64,000 bases of DNA, taken from the NCBI RefSeq assembly GCF_003945595.2, contig NW_024104899.1, positions 1-64,000 on the forward strand, given 5' to 3'. Positions 1 to 12,759 of the stretch are shown piece after piece; within the stretch, counting starts at the first letter, position 1; every line of letters begins with the position of its first letter. The notes under the pieces are model-generated. The model was not told the DNA's origin and ran no database searches. It saw nothing but the letters and a program-made list of their open reading frames with translations. The position numbers and the translations under genes were made by a program. This DNA is from Pipra filicauda (taxonomy: Eukaryota > Chordata > Aves > Passeriformes > Pipridae).

Positions 1-3000
1 CAGAAGCATGACTGCCAAATCTACAAATGCTTAAATGCCTGTCACTGAAAAGCGTGAAAGCTATGCAGGAAAAGAATGGAACAATTCACTCTGCAGAGCT
101 GCAAGCATCTCTGGAAACCTGATGGGTGCATGCAGTGTACATTACCATCAAATCCACAACCTGGAGAAGGATGAGTCCAGTTATAAAATAAACAGTATAT
201 CTGAAGAAATTGAATTCTGAAAATAACAGCAGGATTCATTCTCCCCTGTCACCCTGCATGTGTTTGACATTAGGTACAGAGTTCCAAACATAAAGGTATT
301 CAACACCTTAGAAGGCAAAAATGCTTTTTGGTCAAATCAGTCCCTGGTCTTTTGGAGGGCAGTTTAATGGGAGTGTTTGTCAAAGCTTCACCACTGTTTG
401 CTCTTGCTTGCCCAGTAGTTTTCAGTGAATTTGTGTAGCTAGAAGTAGACAGTTTGGTTTGCAAAACTTTAGCAAGATATATATATCTATATACTTAACT
501 CTTTATTTAACAATCACTATCTGTTTTTGCACAGTTTTGCAGCATTCTGCCAAGATCCATGAAACCCAAAAGTTTGAGAAAGTGCACTATAACTTACCAC
601 TTTTAAATTATGTGAATTAAGATCAGAATGTCATTGTCATTCTATTTTCCTATCTTTTGTCACTTCTGACACAGCTTTGATGGATCTTTAATTATAGGCT
701 GTTTTGTATTTAAAGCTCCTTGTTTTTTCCTTCTTTTATGAAAAATCTTTTATGGTAGGTTATATAACTTGTTACCGTTATCTAGTAAGTGGAGAAGCTA
801 GATTTTAAATGTTTTACATAACTTGCTAAAGATTTCTCATAGATGAATTGACTGCAAGAAATATTTAGGCAGTTTTACATGCACAATAAGTGTGCTAAGT
901 TTTGACAGGTGTAGAAAAACCCTTATGAAGTATCTCAAGGAGCCAGAGGGTGCAAAATATCACATCCATTCTTTTGCTTCTTTTGTCAAGAAAGGCAACT
1001 GGTTATTTCAGTTCTAATAATTTGGAACTAGTCTGCTTTTGTTTACATTCAGAATTTAGGGTCTGAAGTGAACAGAGCAAGGCGTGCTTATATATATATG
1101 TTACAGGATAGGTGAAAAAGAAGCTTTCTTTTCTACCTAAGATTTTCTAATGCACTTTCAGAGTCTGGTGATTTTTTTTTTACAGTCACATCATAACCTT
1201 AATACAGAGATTTATCAGTGCTAGAGGACCTTTAATAAAGGGTCCAATCCTAACGCTGTTTTGTATGTAAGCCTACATATATCCTGTCTGGAATGACTAT
1301 AGCTGACAACCAAGATAGTTGTGCCTAGCACTGCAACTTATTACAGTTTATTTTGGGACCAAGTTACTAGATCTCTATACTTTGCCAACTGTATATTCAC
1401 ACAGACACACTCAAAAAAAAAAAAGTGTTAAACTGATAATTGGTTCAAAATGCCTCAGAGTAAAACTTTTATCAGTACACATATTTAAGTTCACTTATGT
1501 AATAAATGCTTTTCTTAGCTTTCAAAAAGATAAACTCAGTTTTCAGTTGAATTGAAACCAAGTTCCCTCTGCTTAAAAATTTTAATCATGGTATTAGACC
1601 AGGTTCTAGGGGTAGAAGAATGTAGACAGCATGACACACAGTTTATGATCTGGTGTTTTACAAGTGCTATCAAGTGACCCTGCCTCAGCAAGTCTTTAAA
1701 ACGCTCCCTACCTACAATTAGTTATTAGTGACCTTAAGGATATGTTGTAGCTAGTAAGCACTATGTATAATGCAATGATTGATATGCCAATCTGTATGTA
1801 CCTCCCATGCAAAACAAGAGTTTTGCATGTTCCAAACTATTTTTCATTTAAGTCTTTACTTTTTTCCTTTCACATTGCCAAAATTCCACTTTATTTAGTT
1901 ATTTAGGCATCAGTGTTTTGGATTTATGGTCTTTGTTTATTTCCGCTTGATTCATTACATGCAGAATCCTTGCAATGACAGAATTCTGCTTAGAAGAATT
2001 GCACTTGGGATATGGCAGGAAAACTTCTGTTAAAGTCCACAGAAGTTTTTTTTCTCCAGGAAGAAGAATAGTTTAAGACCTATCATGTACTGGAAGCTGG
2101 ATTTGCAAACTTATGTGGTGCAAAATGGCTTAGGCAGATATTTGAAATAAAGTATTTTTTCCTAGTCAGTGGTCCTTTTTGCATTAAAATCTGTGAACTA
2201 GTAGTAAGGAATATTATTATCCATGGGAAACCCATGACAAATTCTTTGGGAGAAAAACTTCAGCTCTCTCAGAGAAGTCTCATAAAGTCCTCATTAAGTT
2301 ACGTTCAAGCCTTTTCATCATATTCGGTCTGTGAGTGCTACCTAGTCACTCCTCACTTTCTACAAGAAAGCGACTTGAGTCCTGAGGCCCACCTGCAACA
2401 TTTGCTAAATGGCTGTAGCTATAAGATTGTTTATCCCACATTTTGTGGCTACACTCTTTTAGCTTCAATAAACATGAAATTAATTCAATGTGGCTCAAAC
2501 TGACAAAACTGGACCTGAACAAAACATTTTCTTACATTTATACCTTATAGGCACATTGCAGCTAGCTTACAAATGAAACTTCTGATAAGGCTACAATATT
2601 TCTTAGTGCAGTTACTCATAGGAACCTCGTTAATCTCAGTAACTTAAAAGCCACCACTTCACTTGCAACACTGGATCCAAAATTTTCTTAGCTTCCAGTA
2701 AACTAATCAGACGGTTTCACAACAAAATGTGAAATGGGCTGGTCCAAGGGAGAAGTCAGCCACTCACACAACACATTCGCCCCTGCATTCACTCCCAGTA
2801 TAAGAAAAACAAGGATTTCCTTCTCAGGAGTGATGACTGTAGGAAAACACATAGCTTACCATTTTACCTTACCTTTCAATTTCTCTACCCAGTTTTCAGT
2901 GCTTACTGCAATGTTAGGAGTTTCCTAACAATATTAGAAGGAGAATGGACTTAGCATTTCTTCTTGCTTCTTCAAGGCCCTGAAGGTAAAGAAAGTTCTC

Positions 3001-6000
3001 CCAGCCCTTGCAATACCATTAGCAAATGTCACTATTTAGTCTCTGGCATGTAATAATTACTAAATAAATCCAATCCCTGAATTCTTGAACTCACATTTTC
3101 TTAGGTGCAATAAATTCTATTCCACATTTTTCAAAACTTTAGCTTTTCAAAAGTACATATTAAGTTGAAAAGATTTTTATCATATAATTTTGATAAAAGA
3201 GAAAGTGCCATTGTTTGGAAATTAACATTGCTGGATGATTTATATTTTGATGTGCAAGAAAATTATACATATCAATTTAATTCTGCAAGTTCAGGGTGCT
3301 TTAAGCAGGATTAGGAAAGTCTCACTGGAGGGTAAGAGGCCAAAAGAAAGAAAAATAATTTAAAATGGATGTAGTATGTATTTAGCTTAATGTTCTTTAT
3401 GTTCACCGTATTAACATTTCTGTACTTTGGCAAAAGTGAGTAAACTGAGGAGCACAAAAATATTGACAAAACTTGTTGACAAAAACTTGTTGTCAACTTG
3501 TTGACAAAAACTCAACAAGTATTTTGAACTTATTTTCACGGTGTAAATAAGATTTTGGACTTCTCTTTCTCTCATCATATATTGCAAATTTTCTGATTGC
3601 TCTGAAAAGGTGAAGCCACCATTCCTCTTTTAATTTTTAATTATATATTGAAATTGAATTGCATGCTGTCATTGTACTGCAGACTGCAAGCACAGGGTAT
3701 TGGGAGTTTAGATACATGTTGTCAAACAGCTTTATTTCCTTTAGACCTTCCTTAGGAGCATCATTCATGAGTAAGATGTACACACCTCTTAGAGTAGCAA
3801 TGGAATTACTATATGATAAAGATTAATGTGTTTAGCGGAAACTGAGTTCAGCAAATAGCTGCTGTATTTATATGGAAAACTCTAATTCAGTGGCAGTGTG
3901 TTTTCATCTGATGAACAACAAGGATTATTTTCTAACAGACTTTTCCTTCCTAAAGAATAGGAAGAAGAATTTCTCTCCAGTTCTTATTCAGAATGAAAAT
4001 AGTCAAAATGATGTGCTTCAAGTAAATTTATTAGTTGCAATGCAAGTTTCCTGCTGTCTGAAGTCCAGGCAGTTTAGAACTTTTAGTGTATTTCAGCACT
4101 GGAAGTTTTAAACAGTATATGGATTTTGAGAATCATTGAATGCATTCTGCTTCTATTTCTGTGTTTAATGGATTAATGTACAGTGACCCTATACATGGAC
4201 ATGGACATATTCATGGAGTCAGCAATCTTTTCTTCAGAAAAATATCAGCATTAGGCTTTTGTGGATTATTTGCATATTTTGAGGTGATGTGGGAAATATT
4301 GCCATAACATCAGATTATGGCAAAGCAGCATATGAGGTGACCTTTCCATTATTTGCATTCACACAGTTCTGAAGAGCTGAGAGTTCATTCTTTCCTAGTA
4401 TAAATTGCATCAACATCTTACAGCCTTGCCTTTCTGGTCCTTGGCACATTTTTCTTTCCTGATTCCAGTACAAAACAGGAGCCCAGTGGGGACTCCAGAG
4501 TATCCTCTGTGAGATGGAGAGCTTCTATCAGTTTCCTGGAGTGGAGAACAGTGGATTCTGTAAGTGGGAGACTCTGTCCTGTCTTCTAGGTATGCTTTAT
4601 AGTTAGGGTCACTGTCGGGTCTCTGTGAAAACACAAACAATGCAGTTCTCTTCACTGGCTGCTGACAAAAGGACCTTCACAAACCACAACTAAAGAAAGT
4701 AGTGAGGAAGTGGTTATTATTTTAAGGACTGTTTCTATTTGTATAACTGGGTATACACGCAGATGATCCTCACTAAAGGTACTCCAGGTACCAGCCAGCC
4801 CTCTAACCCACAACTGTCTCAAAGGTAAACAGTGACATTTTGTTCCTAATGACAAATCCTTTTGATGAGGCTACCTCATAAAATTCTGTCAAGTTTACTT
4901 AAGGAAACAGCGAATGGGAATTTACTCCCTACTTGCTTGTAGATCAAGTGACTCCATCGGGTTTAATGGCACAGCTTTGGATGAACAGTGGTATAAAAGA
5001 GAGAAGGGTCAAATTGATTTGGGTCAAACTTGAGGGGCAATCAAATTGCTTGTTTTCAGAATAAGCTGCAAGACATATTGAATTGAACTTGATGTGAGCT
5101 GGCTGAAAACAAAACGGGGAGTAATTTACTAAACAAACTTTTTTTTCACTTTTTTCCCTGTAAGTTTTAGAACAGTACCTGCCATAACAGAGTCCCTATC
5201 AGAGAAAGGAGGGATAAAGCTGAAGATAGCAAATGAATAGTACCCCCTTTAACAACAGTTGGTTACTTCTTGCAATGAAAACCATACTAACATGTGGCCT
5301 GTTCAAATAAAAATTATTGGACTAGAGCATCCCGACTAAGAAGAAATGAGATGAGAGTAGCCAGTCGATTGTCTCAGGTCTTTTTGGGTCTTTCTCCTAA
5401 CTAAATGAAATTTCTACCCTCCTTGCATACAGCCCAATCTTATCCCCCTCCTCCTATGTTATATATGGCAGATCTAGGTAGCAGGTTGTGCAATATAGTC
5501 ATATATGTGGTAGTATTTATTAAGAAATCTTATGTAGGGTATACATTTTAATATTTAAATGACCCTTAATCAGGTAAAAGTTCCTTTATTTTGGCCATAG
5601 TGTCCTTCAAAGTTCTGGTCATAGGACTATGTGCCATTCTGTGTCATTTTTCAGACCCAAAACAGGACCAGCCTCCTATCTCCACAGGACTTCCTCCTTT
5701 GGCCAATTCATCTTTTCTGGATGTCAGCTGTGCAGCTCTCCATCTGCAAAGATAATGTGGGGATTATACAGTGTAGGTCGTAGATAGTAAGCACTAGCCC
5801 TTGTCTGGCTGTTTGGTCATCATCCCACATCCTTTCTGAAGAAAGAGCTTTAAAATTCATTGTGTGCACTTAAAAACAAAGTGTCCTTGTCCTGGTTTAT
5901 AATGTTTCTCTTTTAGATTGGGTATCTTTAGTTATTTAATTACATTCTCTTCTGTTTTGCATTTTTGGACAGATACTTGCTGGAAATTTCTGCTGCTCTT

Positions 6001-7130
6001 AAACAAAGAATCTTTTGTGCTATATCAGCTTGCATTTTTCCTTGGATTGTCTTGTGCTGGTGCCTTTTCACTGACTTCAGCAGTGGAGTATTGTAGTCAT
6101 AGCTTCACTAAGTAGACTTTAACAAACAGATTCACTGGCCCTTTCTCTGCGCTGCATCTTATTAACTGATCTGTGGGAAATGCTCTTTATGTTGTTAAGG
6201 CATATGTGCTAATATAAACAATAAATTAACCTTAACTGGAGGAAGCTTTGAGACTCCTAATACAGTAACCTAGCAGAAAACAGAGTTTATAAAAGCTTTA
6301 TACCTACCAAATTTCACGGTTATTTTTCTTTAAGTGTTCTCTACCTATTTTCTACACCAGCCTTTTACTATTGCCTTTACCAAACAGATATTTTGAATAA
6401 TGCTCTGTACTTTCTTAATATGAGATAGCAAGGAAGACATAAATACTAGATTCATTCAGTTGCATCAAATGATGCAATTTTATTTCTTTCTGCTCCAGTT
6501 AAAAGGACAACGGTGAACACAATTGTTGGAAGATTATTACTGTGAATTAGGTGGCAGCATGCACATATCTGTTACCAGTTTTATGGGGGCTGCTAATGAT
6601 AACCTTCAAATTACAGACTGCAGTCTAGTTAAGAGGTCAAATACTGGAGTGCTAATTAATTCACACAAAAGTGCTTTGGATTCTAGTATTTAGATTGCTT
6701 TTTCATATTGTAAAAGTGTTAGAGCTCACAACTTGTGTAGTGAGAAGAATGTAGGTACTCGTGATGATGCAGGAATAGCAGCATCTTAAGCAGGAGGAGC
6801 TGAGGATGAAGGTACAGTTCTGGTAACAGAAGAACTAGGAACACACTTAAACAAGGACAGACCCTCCCAATCCCCCTCAAATGAGATGTACATTGTCTTT
6901 GGGCTCTTGAGGGAGAAGTTTGTACTCAAACACTGTCTCTAGCACATTCATTCAGTTAGGAAATCTTATAAATTTATACTATGTTTCTAAGTGTAAAAGT
7001 TCATCACCTACTTCCCTCCCTGGAAACTAAAGAATAAAAAAGAATTTTAGAGCTCCGCCATATAGGGCTGATTATCTTAAATGCAATAAGCTCAATCCAA
7101 AGCCTGATTTGTCAAAAAAAAGTGCTTAGA
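1..7130. other. AT-rich non-coding stretch, no gene recognised
   Basis: I see no gene here. The open frames are short (under about 90 codons), start at arbitrary ATGs, have AT-driven composition and lack domains. The stretch holds short AT dinucleotide runs near 1,090, a small cluster of repeated ACTTGTTGACAAA-like words at 3,463-3,519, and a moderately GC-richer patch at 4,410-4,850. That patch has splice-like signals on both strands and is discussed in the findings. No SINE, LINE or LTR could be recognised by eye. Confidence 0.6.
3463..3519. repeat. Short clustered repeat with a hairpin
   Basis: The word TTGACAAAA, joined by ACTTGTT, occurs three times in about 50 bases, so this is a small degenerate tandem array. 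Its right end contains a perfect 8-bp inverted repeat: CTTGTTGA at 3,497-3,504 and TCAACAAG at 3,512-3,519, with a 7-nt loop. It probably arose by local slippage. No function is inferred. Confidence 0.6.
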
Positions 7131-7140
7131 TCTTTAAAGC

Positions 7141-7222
7141 ATGATACCAGCTTCGCCACTCACTGTCTGGCTTTGGACAATTTATTTTCAGTTTTGTTAT
7201 GGAAGTATAAAAAGACTTGATG
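7141..7222 (+). repeat. Possible MIR-like SINE fragment
   Basis: The order of words GCCACTCACT, CTGGCTTTGGACAA, TTTATTTTCAG and TTATGG resembles the middle of MIR-type CORE-SINEs, where a 'gccactnacttgctgtgtgaccttgggcaa' type core precedes 'cagttt...aaaatgg'. It is heavily diverged and only about 80 bp long. The call comes from memory of the family pattern and could be a chance match. Confidence 0.35.
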
Positions 7223-7471
7223 TGATTAGTATTGGTACAGGGCTGTGGAATCCATAAATTATTTGTTATATTTCAGAAAGAGGCTCCAAGGTTAGTATAT
7301 GTACATTCAGGAACCCCTGCAAAGGCATGCAATTTGTGTGTCCCTTGGCTTTAACAGAATTTCAGGGATTTCCTTGACATCAACACTTGTTCTAGTCTCA
7401 CAATAAGTACAAGTCTGAGAGTGTTTGAGAAGCAGCACTGGGAAACTCTGATCCAATAGTTGAAACTGAGT

Positions 7472-7590
7472 CCATAAAATGCTTTAAGCATTTGCTTAAC
7501 TTTGAGCCCATGAGTTGTGCTATTAATTCAGAGCTAACTACTAGATTAAAATTAAATTCATGCCAAAATGCTTTGCTGGACTTTTACCAG
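7472..7590 (+). repeat. Ancient amniote interspersed repeat fragment
   Basis: The words TGCTTTAAGCATTTGCTTAA, CTTTGAGC, CATGAGTTGTGCTATT and, further on, AAATGCTTTGCTGGA occur in the same order as in a very old interspersed repeat common in turtle, crocodile and bird genomes. That repeat reads 'gcttaagcatgtgcttaactttaagcac...catgagtag...gctttgctgga'. I do not know its library name. The match is by recall and the copy is strongly diverged, as expected for a pre-avian insertion. Confidence 0.45.
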
Positions 7591-7719
7591 ATTATTAGGT
7601 TTATGATTTAGGTATCTTTTTTAAACTTGCTGACTTCAGATCTCCTGATTTAAGAATTTACAGTCCAGCTGAATGTGGTGGACTTATATTTCTGTGAAAG
7701 TAATTTTGGGGCAAGAGGT

Positions 7720-7735
7720 CTCTCAATATTGAGAG
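7720..7735. repeat. Perfect 16-bp palindrome
   Basis: CTCTCAATATTGAGAG reads identically on both strands, with no spacer. It lies in unique AT-rich DNA and has no recognised element around it. It is short enough to be a chance occurrence. Confidence 0.8.
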
Positions 7736-10103
7736 GTACCTTGACAAATCTAAACATTGACTAATTTCTGTTCAGTTATCTAAATTTCCAAATGCTACTT
7801 TGTATGACTCATACTCTTGTAGCTCATATTTATTCATTTTATTTTTCTCAAGACTAAAATCTATAATGCTATAAACCACCATGCCTCATGCAACTGCAAT
7901 GAGGCTACTACAGTTTACTTGTTTGAAGATCTGGCTCCTGCTCAGTACTACTTTCAATGTCAGCTTTATCACTTGTAGTACAGTACATAAGAAATGCATG
8001 TAAAAATATATGCTGCATCTTCCACTTTTGGAGAAGCCTCAAATTAATTGCAAGGAGTCTATTGCAGATAATAAGCACTACTGAATAGTGCGTATTGCCT
8101 TGCATTATTGGGCTTGTAGTTGGTATTTTAAAGCTGAAAAATAAGGCTTTCACTTTAAAGTAGATATTTGGGGGCTTATGTCCATTAATAAAGATCTCTG
8201 CACAGCCATAAGATTTCAAGCTGTAATTTAAAATTATATAAGGTAATAAGTAGCAAGAAGTGGGGTTTTGGGGTAGAAACAATCCTCTGGTGTTTTACTT
8301 AGCATCATTCCAAACAGTGGTCTGAAATTCACTGTCATAGGTCAATATTCAAAAGATGAGTGGTTGCTTTGACTAGAGGTTACCTTGTTTCCTATTGAAT
8401 GGGTAAAGGTGTAGACCAATGAATGTCTGTGATATAGGAATATTTTTACTGAAAATGTGAGGATTCTTTTTATTAGCACATTAAAATATTGATCACTTGA
8501 TATGCTGTAGACAATTTCTACTTTTTTCTGATTAGCTTAAGGAAATAAATTATTTACATTTGATATGACAGTTTTTAGAAATGTTCAGTGTGGCCACAAT
8601 AAATCAAAATTTGTGTTGATCTTTTGGGATAAAGGGTTTTATTATTGTCTTAAACAATAGAATGACAGTTAAAAACAGATTTTTTTTTTCCAATACCAGT
8701 CTCATTTGGATGTTTTCATTTATCAAAGCATTTCATGTTGACTTAAAAAGCATATTTTCTGCTACCTGGAGAAGTCCATAACCCACTCAGTAAAGACTGA
8801 ACATCAGAAAAAATATATTTAATGACAGAGTAAAAATCACGAAAAACTGTTCTGGTTTTGTTTTGGTAGATACACATGTTGTTGAATGTTGGTGATATAA
8901 ATTTTTTGCCTGTGTAAACACATTTCCTTTTGTGGTCATCTGAATAATATAGCTTTTATTCAAAGTCTAGCATTCAAAGACACCACAGGTTAGTATTTTA
9001 ATTTTAAAATCTTAGATATTTAAGCTGAAGAGAAGAAATGGAACTATAGAGAACTATAATTCTTTTCACCAGTGAAAGTACCTCAGAAATTACATGTGAC
9101 TAAGCTGGAGTTAGGGCATTTTCTTAATAGCTAATTTGATAAAATCCGGATAGTTTATGTATGACTTAAACTTTGCCTGACTGTAAAATGGCATTGTTCA
9201 TTAATGAACAGCACATCTACACAATAGCTTAGGACAAGAATTGAAAAATTCTATGTCTATATGAAATTACAGAAGGAATTCAGAGAGCTAAAATCAAATT
9301 ATTGAAACTGGAACATTACAAAGATCCTTGAGCTAACTTCTCTGTTCTTAGAAGCTATATATTAGATCCCATTTCTTGACTGTCTTTGCTGTACACTTGC
9401 TGTATTTTTTAAAAAAATTCTGATTATTTTTCTTTTTTTTTTTTTTTTTATTTAAAGAGAATGCCAGGTTTGTGGCTGGACATAAGTGTTTAAAAATGTG
9501 TAGGTATGGTTGGTCGCAGTAGTTAAGAAACCTGTATTTAAACAGTCATACCAGTTTAAAAATACTATCACTGAGAAGTTTCCAGGGCTCTCAGGCAAGC
9601 TGAAATAAGCAGATACGGTCAAGACTAACATAGTTTTATATTGTCTGTGAAAACATAGCATGAAGTCTTTGGCCTGTCACGTCCTCAGTAAAACTCTTGC
9701 TGACGTTGGTGAAGAGAGGATTTCAGCATGATACTGCTGGTGCTTGTAATTTTAGCACCAATTTTGAAGCAGTTGGTATTTTTATTGTATGCTCAGCTCC
9801 AAGTCCTGCTTGTCATGAAACTCTCAACTGCATGCTAGCACCAAATCTACAAAATAGTGTTGGGCCCAGATACCACTAAAAGGTTTCATGCCCTATGATG
9901 ATGCATTTGTACATTATGTTTTTAGACAGTCACACCTTGTATCTTGCTCCCCTGTTATTCTCTAAGTCCATGCTCTATTAGCTGAGCGCTTGCGCAGCTA
10001 AAGCAGGAGGTGCTTCTGCTGCTATCTTGCTGTGGCCATAGTGTACACACACTGCTCATAGTTTTGCCCCAGATACAATAAGCAGTACCTCTGTAGTGTC
10101 AGA

Positions 10104-10127
10104 TCTAGAGATTCAGAAATCTCTAGA
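10104..10127. repeat. Inverted repeat, 10-bp stem
   Basis: TCTAGAGATT at 10,104-10,113 is followed by a 4-nt spacer (CAGA) and its exact reverse complement AATCTCTAGA at 10,118-10,127. It could form a small hairpin. No gene context or transcript evidence is visible. Confidence 0.8.
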
Positions 10128-12256
10128 GTTGAAAGTTCCTAAAGTAACTGGAGCTGTAAATTGCTAAGAGAAGCAATATGTAGGACAGTTTGGGCATTCA
10201 CCACTAGGTTTTTTTTAAACATCTTTGTTATACTAGCTGTTGTGAGCATCGTCACGGTCAAAATGTATCTCCACTACAGGCACAGGAGCAGCAACCTTGC
10301 CAAGCCAGAACTAGAGATATAGCAGCACATAGTACAAATTCCTCTCTGGTAATGCTTTGGAAGAGTGTTGAACTGGGCCGAGTACAGTTACAAGTCGGGG
10401 TTGGAGTGAACTCAGGATCTCAAGACTCATGCTCCATTCCTTTCACCTCCTCCAGACACTGGAGACTAGAGAACATATCCAGAGCTGTGGATCTGCTAAA
10501 GTGTCTACAATTTTTTTATAGGTTAAACTTTGATTCTCTAGTTGTGGAAAAAAGTTTCCACACAACCTTTCTTCTCTGAAGGAAGAAGCTCACAGAGCAT
10601 CTGAAAAGAACCTGAATTGTGCAGTTAAAAAAAGACCCCAAAAATCCTCATTATTTTAACATAAGTAGATAACTTTTTGGACAAAGTAATGATATTTTAG
10701 TGTTTAGCAAGCAAAATATGGAAGATAGTTATTCCTCGTGAGGCTGTTCCTCCTCCCTGAAGGTATAGCTGTTCCAGTTCAAACTGGCTATAATGAATAT
10801 CATCACCAGTAAGAATCCCTAAGTTTTCCATCTTAGTAAAAACTGTCTTAGGAGATTTGATGGGATCAGGAAAAGATTGGTAGAATTTTTCTGGTGACTG
10901 TATGTTATTGCATCAAACTCTACTTGTGGCACTTGTGGGTACCAGGGTATTTTGAATCATTACTGTAAGTCCTTCAAAAAATGAAAGCTCCTTTCATCCT
11001 GACGCGCTATTGTGTAGCCCAGCCCTTTAGCAGAAAAACATAAGTCTATATAACAGTGTGTACCTCTAGCCACTAATGAAATCTGAGAGTACATACGGGA
11101 ATGCCATTACAATTCACTTGGCCAAAATTAGTTGCTTCTATTTAATCCACTTGTCGTATATGTTTTTTTCCTGCACTAACCACTAGACCATTGAGTCTGA
11201 GCATTTCTGTGATAACGGAGAGTATCTCCCTGGAGTGCAATCAGGTTCCTACCATTGATACGCATATCTGAAAGGTCCTGAAGTTTTTAGCGTTCCTCTA
11301 GCAAATAGTTCACTTTTAATTGATACGCATTTTATCTATGAGAACACTCAAGGATTCTTGTTTAAAGAACAGACAAAATGAAGGATTGAAAACTAAAGAC
11401 AAACAGAAGTACAGATTTCTTTATACCTTATTTGAATGAATGTGTATGGATCTTTGATCACATCAAAAGAAAACTGTTGATGACATGTGCTGAAAAATAA
11501 AACAACATAACATATGGCTGAAAGCATATCAGCACGGTACTTCTGTTTTTTACACCAATCTCTACAGAACTTTCCTAAAGCACATTTGCTAATATTTCAG
11601 AAAATATATTGAATTGTTCAAGTTTTTGCTTTTTGCTATTATGGTAGCTTTGGAAAGAATTAATTCTTTTAAGAGTCTACCATTTTCATAAAATTTTTAA
11701 ACTTCTTTGACAGTGTAAGTACTAATTACAGAAAGTACTAATTACAAACCAACATTTGTAAAATACCAGATATGAGTTTTAAACAAGTATATATCCTATA
11801 CCATATTTTCAGTAGTGGCTGACTACAGAAGTATAAGATAAATTCAGACACAGTGATATTCCTGCAATCTTAGAATGGTTTATGTGATTAAAACCATATG
11901 ATGAACTGGGTTTTTTTTCACACTGTAATGATGGAGGTACCAATTCCTATGGAAGTGTGAAGAAATAGACTGTTCCCAGTCACTGTAGTTAAGAACATCT
12001 TTACCTGTTGAAGTTGAAAGACATACCAGGAATCTCCAAACTTTGCCTACAACTGTAGCCTGGTCTGTGACTCTTCTAAAGACTATAGGTTTTATTATTT
12101 TTATGTTGTTCTCCCTAGCCTAAAGAACTTAGGAAATATGTGCTGGATGAAGGTCACAAACACACTATATTAACAGGCACTTTTTAGAATCCATCACCAC
12201 GCTAGAAGCATTTCAAAGACATGGTGGCTTCCAACAACAGGAATGAATTTGGGTGA

Positions 12257-12261
12257 CAAGT
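12257..12261. repeat. Left target-site duplication of the 12.3-kb LTR
   Basis: CAAGT lies immediately before the TG terminus and is repeated exactly at 12,887-12,891 after the CA terminus. A 5-bp duplication is within the usual range for ERV integration. Confidence 0.7.
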
Positions 12262-12510
12262 TGTGCTGGTTTAAAAGTTAACCAGCAGGGGAAATGAACT
12301 CACCTCAAAAGAGAGATTATAAATCAGAATAACAATTTAATAAAATAATAACAATAAGTACGATTATACAGACAAGCAATTTGGTCTTAACCCACAAAAC
12401 CCAAATGTATAACCCAGTACCCTGGGGCATGAACAAAGTGGTGTTCCTTGGACCCCACTTGAGTCCAAAGTAAAGGGAGAGGGGAAGAACCTGCTGGTGG
12501 GAGAGCTGTT

Positions 12511-12589
12511 GCAGCCTGGTCAAAAGTGGTGATTGCAGTCCAGTTGAGGGTGGTGAGCTGCAGTCCGGTTGAGAGCGGTGAGCTGCAGT
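12511..12589. repeat. Tandem repeat of about 25 bp inside the LTR
   Basis: About three imperfect units begin at 12,511, 12,535 and 12,560, each starting GCAG and containing a 'GTTGAG..GGTGAGCTGCAG'-like core. The array lies in the U3 part of the minus-strand LTR, where direct repeats often act as enhancer arrays. Enhancer function here is inference only. Confidence 0.75.
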
Positions 12590-12661
12590 TTTCCTCTGGA
12601 TCCCACGAGTGGTAAAAAGGTTCCAAAACTCCAAGTTTATATGTTCTCCAGTTCAGGCAGG

Positions 12662-12759
12662 AATGCTCAGTCCTTCCCTCAGAGTGGGGAATTCCATAAA
12701 AGGATATGAGGATGCTCAGTCCTTCCCTCAGAGCGGGGAATTCCATAAAAGGGTATGAG
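12662..12759. repeat. Two 49-bp tandem units inside the LTR
   Basis: Units 12,662-12,710 and 12,711-12,759 are almost identical, with about three differences. Each contains ATGCTCAGTCC, CCCTCAGAG and GGGGAATTCCATAAAA. This is a direct duplication in the U3-proximal part of the LTR, and the low divergence implies it is recent relative to the surrounding repeats. Confidence 0.85.

Larger units (their letters stand above)
7600..12256. other. AT-rich non-coding stretch, no gene recognised
   Basis: No gene or transposon is recognised. The longest open frame (about 124 codons, minus strand, 7,908-8,282) has no domain and AT-driven composition. The stretch includes a perfect 16-bp palindrome at 7,720-7,735, a poly-T run near 9,431-9,450 and a 10-bp-stem hairpin at 10,104-10,127. 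Confidence 0.6.

Noticed and set aside
7908..8282. 124-codon open frame on the minus strand
   Set aside because: AT-driven composition, no domain, no splice or promoter context; expected by chance in this length.
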